Made by a program: the position numbers and the translations under genes | Shown: positions 1 through 6,906 of the stretch, piece by piece | Position numbering within the stretch: position 1 is the first letter of the stretch | Layout of the letters: each line of letters starts with the position of its first letter | From: Gammaproteobacteria bacterium | GTDB lineage: Bacteria > Pseudomonadota > Gammaproteobacteria > Competibacterales > Competibacteraceae | Assembly: GCA_020047885.1 (NCBI GenBank) | Contig: JAIFNF010000105.1 | Location: 1-11,318, forward strand | DNA: 11,318 nt | Reading direction: 5' to 3' | The notes under the pieces: model-generated | Seen by the model: the letters and a program-made list of their open reading frames with translations, nothing else | Database searches by the model: none | What the model was told of the DNA's origin: nothing

Positions 1-149
1 TGTTTTTGCAAGGCTATCGGACAGTCAGTCACTGTTTCCTGATAGACGCTGCCTGGAATGTATAACTGACCAAATAATGTTTTAAAAATCCCTAAACATT
101 CTGCTTGGCTCAATGCAAGAAGCGGACTAGCGTTAGCAATAACCCTCAT
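1..149 (-). CDS. DUF3368 (PIN-like) toxin-type protein, 3' part outside window
   Basis: Only the first 49 codons are present; the frame is open to the window edge. The protein begins MRVIANASPLLALSQAE, followed by a hydrophobic and acidic stretch with LYIPGSVYQETV. This is the typical start of DUF3368 proteins, which are related to PIN-domain ribonucleases and often accompany UPF0175 proteins as the presumed toxin. The ATG (149..147) overlaps the TGA of the upstream UPF0175 gene (148..146) as ATGA, so the two are almost certainly translationally coupled. The usual first acidic position of a PIN domain is Asn here (residue 6, in IANASP); Asn also occurs at this place in DUF3368 relatives, so I do not read it as inactivation. 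The metal-binding C-terminal part cannot be judged. Toxin activity is inferred from family and context only. Confidence 0.8.
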   Translation of the reverse strand, partial: MRVIANASPLLALSQAECLGIFKTLFGQLYIPGSVYQETVTDCPIALQK

Positions 150-421
150 TGACGATGCCTGTCCATCCAGCTTTCAAATTGTCGGTAGCTGTCTGTCATC
201 TCCTGCGGCGATGCGTTAATAAAAGACAGCCCTTTTTTTCCTAATAGTGCAAAAAAATCGTGATAACTCAAGCCCAGCAATTCAGCGGCTCGACTCAAGC
301 TGATGGTTCCACGTTGTCGCATTTCAATGATGAAATCTTCATATAAAACACGGCGAACGTCTTCCAAACTGCTAAAATTTCTGATCAGTTCATCAGGAAT
401 TTCCAAGGTCACGGTAGTCAT
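146..421 (-). CDS. UPF0175 family protein, probable antitoxin
   Basis: This 91-residue protein starts MTTVTLEIPDELIRNF and carries the UPF0175 core RGTISLSRAAELLGLSYHDF followed by FALLGKKGL. The core resembles a small helix-turn-helix preceded by a helical segment that selects family members by the 'isLsrAAelLGlsy' pattern. UPF0175 proteins are small, probably DNA-binding, and usually sit directly before a DUF3368 gene as the presumed antitoxin; that arrangement is present here with a 4-base ATGA overlap. An AAGGA ribosome site lies 10 bases before the ATG. The pair is AT-richer than the genes to its right and is bordered by a C/G-rich repeat, consistent with an accessory module. An antitoxin typically represses its own operon, but no operator was recognised. 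Family assignment is firm; the antitoxin role is inferred. Confidence 0.85.
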   Translation of the reverse strand: MTTVTLEIPDELIRNFSSLEDVRRVLYEDFIIEMRQRGTISLSRAAELLGLSYHDFFALLGKKGLSFINASPQEMTDSYRQFESWMDRHRQ

Positions 422-451
422 TATATGTTGTTCCTTATAGGTAAGTGTTCA

Positions 452-485
452 CCTCCCCCCTGTAACAAAGAGGGGTTAGGGGGAT
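452..485. repeat. C/G-rich intergenic repeat, degenerate copy
   Basis: A C-run (CCTCCCCCC) and a G-run (GAGGGG, then TTAGGGGGATTT) face each other across a short A-rich spacer, so the segment can fold into a hairpin. It lies between the caspase gene and the UPF0175 gene. It shares the C-run/G-run plan and the trailing GG-rich tail with the two better preserved copies at 9472-9516 and 10843-10888, but base-by-base similarity is low. It could be a distant member or a separate repeat family. The rest of 422-532 shows nothing I can name. Confidence 0.45.
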
Positions 486-532
486 TTCTGCGGTAAAGGT
501 TAAAACTATAAAAAACAAATGGTTGGCGGAGA

Positions 533-2086
533 TTATTGTCCGCCGCGCACCAACCGCGCACGACCATCACCACCCTTACCATCACAGTCTACTTCCCCTG
601 AATCGAAACACAAATCCCGCCTATTAGCCGTATCATCAATGTGAGGTGAAGAAGACCAGTACCATCCAGGTATTGTGTTCGGAAATGCCGGTTGATAAAG
701 AGTTGGGCGTTTGAAATTACCTTGGCATGGCTTTCCTGTGTCATTCCAAATCTTGGGTTGCCCACTGGAGCAGTAAACCAAGGTTAGCAATTCATCTATC
801 GTTGGCACCCGCCAGTCCCGATAACCAGCATAACCCCCCTTACGATTCAGCTCTTTGCGGTAAAACTTTAAATCTACATATCCGTATTCCTCGGCATCGT
901 CACGACAGGTCCCATTTTTCCATGTCTGCCCCAGAGAACAGCGCATCCATTGGAGGCTAGTTTTCACATCCGTGACCGTGCCATCACCGTTATCCCGGTA
1001 GCGATCCCCAATCAGAGTTTCAGCAACCGGGCGCGATTCCGCTGACGCTGGTGCGGGCGACGCAGTCGGTGAGGATTCGCTTTGCACCGCCGTCAGCACC
1101 ACATTCAGCACCGTCTGTTCCCCCGCTCGCACCTGCACCGTGTCCCGATAATCCACATAGCCCGCCAACTTCGCCTCAATCGTATGCTGCCCAGCCTTCA
1201 ACGTCACCGTTTGCGGGGCTGTTCCCAACCGATTACCGTCCACCGAAATCACTGCACCCGGCGGCTGGCTGGTGCGAATTACCAATGTCCCGGTCGTCAC
1301 GGGCGGCGGCTCACGCGGTGCGGGCGGCGCTTCCGCCAGATGCACCTTGCCCAACACTTCATCTTCCATCGTGGGCCGCTGCTCGCCCCGGCTCTCGTCA
1401 TACACCGCTTGCCGCACCCGCATCAACGCTTCCCGTAATTCCAGCGCTTGACCCAGTTCCTGGAGCAGATACTTGGTATACAGACTGTTACTGCCCCCGG
1501 AGTTGTCGCTCGCCGTCCGCCCGTTCTGTGCCGCATAACCAATCAACACCCCCTCCTGCGGCTGAATCGGTCTCATCCCCTTGCTGTCATCCCAGATCGA
1601 TTTAGCGTCCCCAAACGGCGCATCCCGGCAGGAATCCAGCAACACCAGATTGATCCCGCTCTGATCCTTGAGGCCTCGCAACAGGGTTTTCAGCGAATAG
1701 GCTTGATCGGGCAATTCGTGTTTGCGGGTCACGCCATGCCCAATCGGCAGCAGATAATTGTCGCCGTCATAGCTCGCGCCATGCCCGGAGTAGTAGAACA
1801 GCCGCAACTCCGCGCCTTTGCTCTGATCCAGAAAGGCATTGACCTGTTGACGAAAGCCGGGCAGCGTCAGATCGGTTTTCTCGGTCACGCTAAACCCCAG
1901 TTTTCGCAGCAACGCCGTCATCGCTCGCGCATCGTTCGGCGGATTCTTCAACGGCCGCTCGGCATAGCTGCTATTGCCGATCACCAGCGCCACCCGCCCG
2001 GCTGCATCCACGGTCGGCAGTAAACCCAAGCCCGCCAGCAGCACAATCAACAATCCCCATCCAACCCACTTTTCTCCCCAACGCAT
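533..2086 (-). CDS. Secreted caspase-like peptidase (C14) with PEGA and DUF1566 domains
   Basis: This 517-residue protein has a signal peptide (hydrophobic core about 10-24, likely cleavage after VDA at 28), so it acts outside the cytoplasm. Residues 30-250 form a caspase/metacaspase-type domain: VALVIGNSSY with LKNPPNDA is the usual start, His102 in FYYSGHG and Cys153 in LLDSCRDAPF form the catalytic dyad. A Pro-rich hinge leads to a PEGA domain (266-332), then an Ala/Ser/Pro linker (333-355), then a DUF1566 (Lcl C-terminal-like) domain from about 361 to the end with WRVPTIDEL and GWYWSSSP and six cysteines, which may form disulfides. The chosen ATG has GGGAG 8 bases upstream. The gene follows the ORF at 2118-2567 by 31 bases. 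The DUF1566 part (533-1006) is clearly AT-richer than the caspase part. The substrate is unknown. Confidence 0.9.
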   Translation of the reverse strand: MRWGEKWVGWGLLIVLLAGLGLLPTVDAAGRVALVIGNSSYAERPLKNPPNDARAMTALLRKLGFSVTEKTDLTLPGFRQQVNAFLDQSKGAELRLFYYSGHGASYDGDNYLLPIGHGVTRKHELPDQAYSLKTLLRGLKDQSGINLVLLDSCRDAPFGDAKSIWDDSKGMRPIQPQEGVLIGYAAQNGRTASDNSGGSNSLYTKYLLQELGQALELREALMRVRQAVYDESRGEQRPTMEDEVLGKVHLAEAPPAPREPPPVTTGTLVIRTSQPPGAVISVDGNRLGTAPQTVTLKAGQHTIEAKLAGYVDYRDTVQVRAGEQTVLNVVLTAVQSESSPTASPAPASAESRPVAETLIGDRYRDNGDGTVTDVKTSLQWMRCSLGQTWKNGTCRDDAEEYGYVDLKFYRKELNRKGGYAGYRDWRVPTIDELLTLVYCSSGQPKIWNDTGKPCQGNFKRPTLYQPAFPNTIPGWYWSSSPHIDDTANRRDLCFDSGEVDCDGKGGDGRARLVRGGQ

Positions 2087-2094
2087 TGTTCAAT

Positions 2095-2099
2095 CTCCC
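2095..2099 (-). promoter_or_regulatory. Ribosome binding site of the caspase-like gene
   Basis: GGGAG on the minus strand lies 8 bases before the ATG at 2086. It supports this start, which also gives a complete signal peptide. Confidence 0.6.
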
Positions 2100-2117
2100 A
2101 TGGCCAAGACGATTCCG

Positions 2118-2567
2118 CTACTCGTAGCGCTTAAACCACCGTTCCGCTTCCGTGCATAATTCCTCCAACGGCATGACGGCAGGCGCATCCGCCCCCTGCG
2201 CGGCAACCAGCACCTGCACAGTTTCCCGCAGTGGCGCATCACTCAGGCAGGTCAAGCGCACCCGCGCCGCCCAGCGCCCCTGTCGCCAAGCTTCCCGCTC
2301 ACCCAGCGAACACACGCCGGGGCAACGGCTGACCGCGCCACGTTCCGCGTAATGTGCATACAAGCGCGCCCAGTCCCCGGCATTGGGTGCCCGCGCCAGC
2401 ACGGTCGCCACGCCAGCGGCAAACGCCGCTTGCACCATCGAATCGGGCGCATCCGTTGCCGGCACCGCACTTTTAGCCCCCAGCGCCCAATGCAACGGGC
2501 GCACATCGTCCGGCCAGGCCAGAGCATCGCATTTGTCTATGGTGCGGCCAGCGCCACCGGGCGGCAA
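2118..2567 (-). CDS. Unrecognised protein, 5' end probably altered by a rearrangement
   Basis: This open frame encodes up to 149 residues and I do not recognise it. The body, from about residue 13, looks like real protein: Ala-rich helical stretches (SMVQAAFAAGVATVLARAP), two close cysteines in CPGVCSLGEREAW, and an acidic-aromatic end (EELCTEAERWFKRYE). The opposite strand in the same interval reads as Arg/His/Pro-rich noise, which supports the minus strand. The first 12 or so codons are antisense to the retained part of the fruR remnant, so the ATG at 2567 is probably not original. An in-frame GTG just inside, at Val22, is one alternative start. It sits 31 bases upstream of the caspase-like gene in the same direction, suggesting an operon. 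No signal peptide, membrane segment or catalytic motif is visible. It may be the C-terminal part of a longer gene. Confidence 0.5.
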   Translation of the reverse strand: MPPGGAGRTIDKCDALAWPDDVRPLHWALGAKSAVPATDAPDSMVQAAFAAGVATVLARAPNAGDWARLYAHYAERGAVSRCPGVCSLGEREAWRQGRWAARVRLTCLSDAPLRETVQVLVAAQGADAPAVMPLEELCTEAERWFKRYE

Positions 2568-2984
2568 CGGCTGGAAGGTTACATGACGGCCATGGCGACG
2601 CAGGGACTGGAAACCCTGGCGAAAGCCGTTCCGGCCACCGCCGATGCCGCCCAGATCGCTGCGCGTGAACTGTTGGAGGGATCGTTAGCGCCCGATGCCT
2701 TGATGGGGAGCAATGGCCTGATTCTTCTCGGGTTGGTCGAAGCCCTGCGGGAGGCGCAACTCGCGTTTCCCGAGCAAATGGGGCTGGCGGGCTTTGACGA
2801 TTTGCCCTGGACCGGGCTGGTGGTACCGGGCATTACGGTGATCGCGCAGCCGACTTACGATATTGGGCAGGCCGCGATTGAGTTGTTGCTGCAACGCGTC
2901 GCCCACCCGGCGCAGCCAGTGCGGCGGGTGGTGTTGCGTGGGGAATTGCAGGAACGGGGGTCCAGCATCCTCCGTCCGGGTTGA
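2521..2984 (+). pseudogene. fruR: Truncated LacI-family fructose repressor, C-terminal half only
   Basis: Reading from about IAFVYGAASATGRQRLEGY, the plus strand encodes roughly 150 residues of the sugar-binding core of a LacI-type regulator. It includes a LLGLVEALREA helix, the QMGLAGFDDLPWTGLV strand typical of the family, ITVIAQPTYDIGQAA, and the end RRVVLRGELQERGSS. Family members are about 330 residues, so the helix-turn-helix DNA-binding domain and the first half of the core are absent. Upstream of about 2520 the same frame is open but reads as antisense to the ORF at 2118-2567, with no homologous start. Identification as the fructose regulator rests on the position beside fruA and general similarity to FruR/Cra. 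Its TGA (2982-2984) directly abuts the fruA stop on the other strand (2985-2987). It cannot bind DNA as encoded. Confidence 0.8.
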
Positions 2985-4748
2985 TCACGTCCCCGCCCAT
3001 TTCAGCGTCGCCGGAGCCTCCACAGGTCGTTTCAGAAAGAACAGCGCGGCGGCAGTGATCAGCGTACCGACGACAATCGCGATCAGGTAGGAACCAAGAT
3101 TCGTGACGGCATTGGGAATCGGCAATACGAACATTCCGCCATGCGGCACCCGCAACGTGCAACCGAACACCATGGACAGCGCCCCGGTGGTCGCAGCGCC
3201 CAGCATCAGCGCCGGGATGACCCGTAGCGGATCTTTAGCCGCGTAGGGAATCGCGCCTTCGGTGATGAAGGCCATACCCAGCACTGCCGTTGCGCCGCCC
3301 GCTTCGCGCTCATCCAGGGAAAAGCGGTTCTTGAACAACACCGTCGCCAGCGCCAGACCCAGTGGCGGTACCATACCCGCCGCCATTACTACCGCCATCG
3401 GTGCGTAAACTTCGCTGACGATCAGGCCGGTCGCGAACGCATAAGCCGATTTGTTCACCGGCCCGCCCATGTCGAAGGCCATCATCGCGCCGAGCAGCAG
3501 ACCGAGGAAAATCGCGCTGCTGCCCTGCATCCCCTTGAGCCAGGCGGTGATGGTGGCGAGTAGGGCGGCGACCGGTTCGCCGACCACGAAGTACATCAAC
3601 AGGCCAACGACCAACGTACCGAGCAGCGGCAGAATCAGCACCGGCTTGAGACCGTCCAGAGTGCGCGGTAGGCGAATATGGTCGCTCATCCATTTCACGC
3701 TGTAGCCGGCCAAGAACCCTGCCGCGATGCCGCCCAGGAAGCCGGAGCCAGTGGTGCTGGCGATCATGCCGCCGATCATGCCGGGCGCGATACCGGGCCG
3801 ATCCGCGATGGAATAGGCGATATAGCCCGCCAACACCGGCACCATCAGGGTGAATCCGGCTTTCGCGCCGATTTGAAACAGCGTCCAGCCCAGCGTTCCC
3901 TCGTTCACCGCCTCAAAGACATTGATGCCGCCAATGGCGAAACTGATGGCGATCAGCAAACCGCCAGCCACGACAAAGGGAATCATGTAGGACACGCCGG
4001 TCATCAGGTGCTTGTAGAAACCTGGTTGAGTCGCCGCCTGTTGCGCTTGGGTCGACTTGACCGGCGCATTCTCATCGGCACCCCCCGGTTGAATGCCCTG
4101 AACCTTGGCCTGCTCAATCGCGGTGCGCACCAGCGCCGCGCCATCGTGAATCGCGGTCTTGGTGCTGGCTTCGTGGAGGCGCTTGCCAGCGAAGCGACTT
4201 TTATCCACTTGGGTATCGGCGGCGATGATGACCAGATCCGCAGCAGCGATCTCTTCAGTAGTCAGGGTATTCTTCGCGCCAACCGAGCCTTGCGTTTCTA
4301 CCTTGATAACGTGGCCCTGACTTTTCGCGCCTTGTTCCAGACCCTCCGCCGCCATGAACGTGTGAGCGATGCCGGTTGGACAGGAAGTAATGGCGACGAT
4401 TTTCAAACCGGTAGCGGGCAGCGCGACAGGTTTAGCCACAGAGGGAACGCGAGCCAGGGCGGTTTTGATGACGTCCACGCCATTACGAATTGCCGGTTCG
4501 GTGGTGGTTTCATAGCGCGGTTTGTCAGCAAAGCGGGCGACGTCCACCCGGGTATCTGCCGCGATGATGACTACATCAGCGGCGGCGATGTCGGCTTCGG
4601 ACAGCGTGTTGCGGGTGCCGACTGAACCCTGAGTTTCGACCTGGATCGCGTAACCCAGGGCTTTGGCGGCCTGCTCCAGTCCTTCGGTGGCCATGAGGGT
4701 GTGCGCAATGCCGGTGGGACATGCGGTGACGGCGACGATTTTCGTCAT
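2985..4748 (-). CDS. fruA: Fructose-specific PTS permease, EIIB-EIIB-EIIC
   Basis: This inner-membrane permease takes up fructose while phosphorylating it to fructose 1-phosphate. The 587 residues are slightly longer than the 563 of E. coli FruA. Residues 1-100 and 115-213 are two EIIB domains, each with a phospho-acceptor cysteine in CPTGIAHT (Cys10 and Cys123); they are near copies, sharing long stretches such as VETQGSVG and VIIAADT. An acidic, Gln-rich linker (about 220-243) leads to the EIIC transporter (244-575) with many hydrophobic segments, [18 protein letters not shown] and [13 protein letters not shown], as expected for a working fructose EIIC. GAGGAG lies 8 bases before the ATG. 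fruK ends 31 bases upstream, so the genes are an operon. The frame is intact although the phosphate donor gene fruB is broken. I am confident of the family; fructose is the best substrate given fruK. Confidence 0.95.
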   Translation of the reverse strand: MTKIVAVTACPTGIAHTLMATEGLEQAAKALGYAIQVETQGSVGTRNTLSEADIAAADVVIIAADTRVDVARFADKPRYETTTEPAIRNGVDVIKTALARVPSVAKPVALPATGLKIVAITSCPTGIAHTFMAAEGLEQGAKSQGHVIKVETQGSVGAKNTLTTEEIAAADLVIIAADTQVDKSRFAGKRLHEASTKTAIHDGAALVRTAIEQAKVQGIQPGGADENAPVKSTQAQQAATQPGFYKHLMTGVSYMIPFVVAGGLLIAISFAIGGINVFEAVNEGTLGWTLFQIGAKAGFTLMVPVLAGYIAYSIADRPGIAPGMIGGMIASTTGSGFLGGIAAGFLAGYSVKWMSDHIRLPRTLDGLKPVLILPLLGTLVVGLLMYFVVGEPVAALLATITAWLKGMQGSSAIFLGLLLGAMMAFDMGGPVNKSAYAFATGLIVSEVYAPMAVVMAAGMVPPLGLALATVLFKNRFSLDEREAGGATAVLGMAFITEGAIPYAAKDPLRVIPALMLGAATTGALSMVFGCTLRVPHGGMFVLPIPNAVTNLGSYLIAIVVGTLITAAALFFLKRPVEAPATLKWAGT

Positions 4749-4756
4749 GTTCGGTG

Positions 4757-4762
4757 CTCCTC
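4757..4762 (-). promoter_or_regulatory. Strong ribosome binding site of fruA
   Basis: GAGGAG on the minus strand, 8 bases before the fruA ATG at 4748. It fixes the start at the EIIB domain beginning [10 protein letters not shown]. Confidence 0.75.
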
Positions 4763-4779
4763 AATTCCGGGTTTTCTGT

Positions 4780-5763
4780 TCAAGCAACGGGGCTGACAGT
4801 GACTTGTCGAGCCAGGGCGCGGACTTCGGCGGGATGGGGTAAATGGGGTCCCAACCGGGTCAGCTTGGCGGCGGAAAAGGCGGTGGCCAGTTGCGCGGTT
4901 TCCCGCAGTGACAAATCTTCGAGGCGAGCAGCGACCAGACCAGCCACCATGGCGTCACCCGCGCCGACCGTGCTGGTCACGGCAACCGGCAACGGCTGGG
5001 CGTGCAGCGCCTGTTCACCAGTCAGGAACAGTGCGCCCTCGCTGCCAAGCGAGACGACCACCCATTCGGGCGCTGGTGAGCGGTGCAGCAATTCCCGCCC
5101 GACAGCCACCAGCGAGTGCAGACTATCGAGTGACTGGCCCACCAGTTCCGCCAGTTCGTGCCGGTTCGGCTTGATCATCCGGGGACCCGCCGCCAGCGCC
5201 GCTTTCAACGGATCGCCGCTGGTGTCCAGCAATACTGAAGCGCCTGCCGCCTGCATCCGGGCGGTGATGATCGCGTAGGCATTCACCGGCATTCCCGGCG
5301 ACAAACTGCCCGACAGCACGATCCAGCGAGCATGTTCCACCAACCGATCCAGCCGTTTTAGAATCTGCTTGAGCAGGTTCGCCGCCGCATCAGAAGTCAA
5401 TTCCGGCCCCGGCATGTTGAGATCGGTCGTTTCACCGCTGACCGTATCCGCCAGCTTGGTATTGATCCGGGTCAGGCCGTCCAGGTAACAACAGTGGTTG
5501 GCGATGTGCTTGCGCTGGAACAGTTCCTCGAACAGCGCCGCATTATCACGACCCAGTTGCCCGGCGACCGCAACCGGTATGCCGAAATCGGCCAAGCAGG
5601 AGGCGACGTTGATCGCCTTGCCGCCCACATCGATCTGCATCCGCAACGCCCGATTGACCGCGCCGGGTTGCAGGTTGGCGACTTCGATAGTTTGATCGAG
5701 TGCCGGATTCAGCGCGACGGTGACGACCCGCGCCGGTTCAGCCAAGGGATTGACGGGATTCAT
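4780..5763 (-). CDS. fruK: 1-phosphofructokinase
   Basis: FruK phosphorylates fructose 1-phosphate, the product of FruA, to fructose 1,6-bisphosphate in the cytoplasm. It belongs to the PfkB/ribokinase family. Visible marks are VVTVALNPALDQTIEV at the start, IDVGGKAINVA (45-54) for substrate binding, IVLSGSLSPG, MIKPNRHEL, and the signature TSTVGAGDAMVAG with the catalytic base Asp270. At 327 residues it is close to the usual 310-320. I prefer the ATG at 5763 over the in-frame GTG at 5808. The ATG overlaps the TGA of the fruB remnant frame as ATGA, GAGG lies 10 bases upstream, and the extra 15 residues from the GTG are out-of-frame fruB sequence. With fruB broken, translation of fruK can no longer be coupled to a full upstream gene. 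No damage is seen in fruK itself. Confidence 0.93.
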   Translation of the reverse strand: MNPVNPLAEPARVVTVALNPALDQTIEVANLQPGAVNRALRMQIDVGGKAINVASCLADFGIPVAVAGQLGRDNAALFEELFQRKHIANHCCYLDGLTRINTKLADTVSGETTDLNMPGPELTSDAAANLLKQILKRLDRLVEHARWIVLSGSLSPGMPVNAYAIITARMQAAGASVLLDTSGDPLKAALAAGPRMIKPNRHELAELVGQSLDSLHSLVAVGRELLHRSPAPEWVVVSLGSEGALFLTGEQALHAQPLPVAVTSTVGAGDAMVAGLVAARLEDLSLRETAQLATAFSAAKLTRLGPHLPHPAEVRALARQVTVSPVA

Positions 5764-6839
5764 CGCGCACGCACCTCGTCGGCAGTACCCATCGGGAACA
5801 TGATCCACAGCTAGCTATGCTGGGCAGCGCGGTACAGCGCCCGTAACTGGGCGTAGAGTAAATCCTGCCGCTGCAATAACAACCGTGCGCCGCGCACTCC
5901 GAGGAACGGGTTGTCTTCGTGTGGCAGGTTCAGATAGGGCACCTGCTTGTCGCCGCCAATATCCAGCGCCCGAATGACCAACCGCCGACCAGCCAGCACC
6001 TCGGTCATCTCCCGATAGACTTGATGCTGCTCCTCTTCATCCGGGGCATGGTCGCGCTCCAGAAACAGGAACTCGGTGCGCATCAGGCCAATGCCTTCCG
6101 CGCCGGCGTCGATGGCAACAACGGCCTGCTTGGGATTAGCCACGTTCGCAGCAATTTCCACGGTATAGCCATCGGTGGTGGTCGCCGGTTGATGACGCAC
6201 GGCGCGTAACGCCTCGCGGGCGGCGTGTTGCCGGGCGATGACCTCGGCGACGCTGCACTGATCATTCTCGCTGACCTCGACGACGTGGTCGGCGAACCGG
6301 TCGGTGTCCAGTCCGGCGCGGTCTTGCGGGCGGCCTGTGTATTCCGACGAGCACGTTCAGCGTCAGCCTTTTCCTCGGCGGACAAGCCGCGCACCGTGTC
6401 ATACACAGCGGTCAGCGCCTTTGGGGCGTCAGGACCTCGCGCCGCAAGTCGCAGGGTAGTGCCGCAGGTCACGCCCAGCCCTAACGGTCCGGTCAGCGCC
6501 TTGGCGTCGGCGTATCCAGCGCCTTGGTAAATGCGCAGTTCGCATCGCCACCACCAGATAGGCGTTCTGACCGTCATTCCATTCCACGCCGTTGGGGACT
6601 TGCAGAATGGCAATGCCGGTATGGTGGATCAGATGGCGATCTTCAATCATCCCGTGCGGGATGGCGACCCCACCGCCGAGAAAGGTGTTAGCGACCTGCT
6701 CGCGTTTCAGCAGGCTGTCAATATAGGCGGGTTCGATGTAGCCCGCGTCGGCCAGCAGTTGTCCGGCTCGCTGAATGGCTTCGTCCTTGTTCTGAACGCA
6801 CACGTCCAGGCGGATACAGGATCTGGTAATCGTTTTCAT
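5760..6839 (-). pseudogene. fruB: Broken fused PTS phosphotransferase (EIIA-HPr-EI)
   Basis: In related bacteria FruB is a fusion of EIIA, HPr and enzyme I, around 850-950 residues, that passes phosphate from PEP to FruA. Here about 1.08 kb remain. The first 99 codons (6839 to about 6543) are EIIA, with the phospho-His62 in VAIPHGM. Near 6544 the EIIA frame is lost and the -1/+2 frame gives the second half of HPr (YADAKALTG to RLAARGPDA, about 6544-6380); the HPr His site (HARP) is absent. The frame then changes again by about 6290. From 6200 it reads the EI PEP-binding domain: TTDGYTVEIAANV, EGIGLMRTEFLFLERDHAP, IRALDIGGDKQVPYL, NPFLGVRG. The EI phospho-His motif is missing. TAG (5813-5811) stops the frame, and IMFPM...ADEVRAR continues in frame to TGA at 5760. 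The rest of EI is gone. At least four lesions make function very unlikely. Confidence 0.88.
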
Positions 6840-6844
6840 AGTAT

Positions 6845-6862
6845 ATCAAATAGTTTATTGAT
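6845..6862. promoter_or_regulatory. Imperfect palindrome in the fruB leader, possible operator
   Basis: ATCAA and TTGAT arms are separated by 8 A/T-rich bases, between the predicted start of transcription and the fruB ATG, where a repressor such as FruR would block. The sequence does not match the E. coli Cra consensus, and short palindromes arise easily in such AT-rich DNA. Confidence 0.25.
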
Positions 6863-6877
6863 TTTTATGGTATTTAA

Positions 6878-6906
6878 TTTGTAAAGGATTACATTTGTGA
6901 TGTCAA
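6878..6906 (-). promoter_or_regulatory. Sigma-70 type promoter of the fru operon
   Basis: On the minus strand a perfect -35 TTGACA (6906-6901) is followed after exactly 17 bases by TACAAA (6883-6878) as -10, four of six to consensus. Transcription would start near 6871, leaving a leader of about 32 bases. The region is strongly AT-rich compared with its neighbours. No clear ribosome site precedes the fruB ATG at 6839 (bases before it read TTTGATATACT). The promoter survives although the gene behind it is broken, so it may still drive fruK and fruA. Confidence 0.6.

Noticed and set aside
1448..2023. Plus-strand open frames inside the caspase-like gene
   Set aside because: They are antisense to the conserved caspase domain, with no motif or plausible ribosome site of their own.
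2352..2520. Apparent N-terminal extension of the fruR remnant on the plus strand
   Set aside because: The frame is open but reads as Arg/His/Pro-rich antisense sequence and contains no helix-turn-helix; the similarity to LacI-type proteins begins only around 2525.
2252..2527. Second minus-strand frame with an ATG at 2527
   Set aside because: It overlaps the 149-codon frame in another register; Arg/Cys/Trp-rich translation is typical of an off-frame reading.
3678..4625. Plus-strand open frame of 315 codons
   Set aside because: It is a shadow of fruA; the composition (Gly/Asp/His/Arg repeats) follows from the complement of the EIIB and EIIC codons.
5764..5808. GTG start for fruK giving 342 residues
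   Set aside because: The extra residues are an out-of-frame reading of the EI remnant; the ATG at 5763 has an ATGA overlap, a GAGG site and matches the family start.
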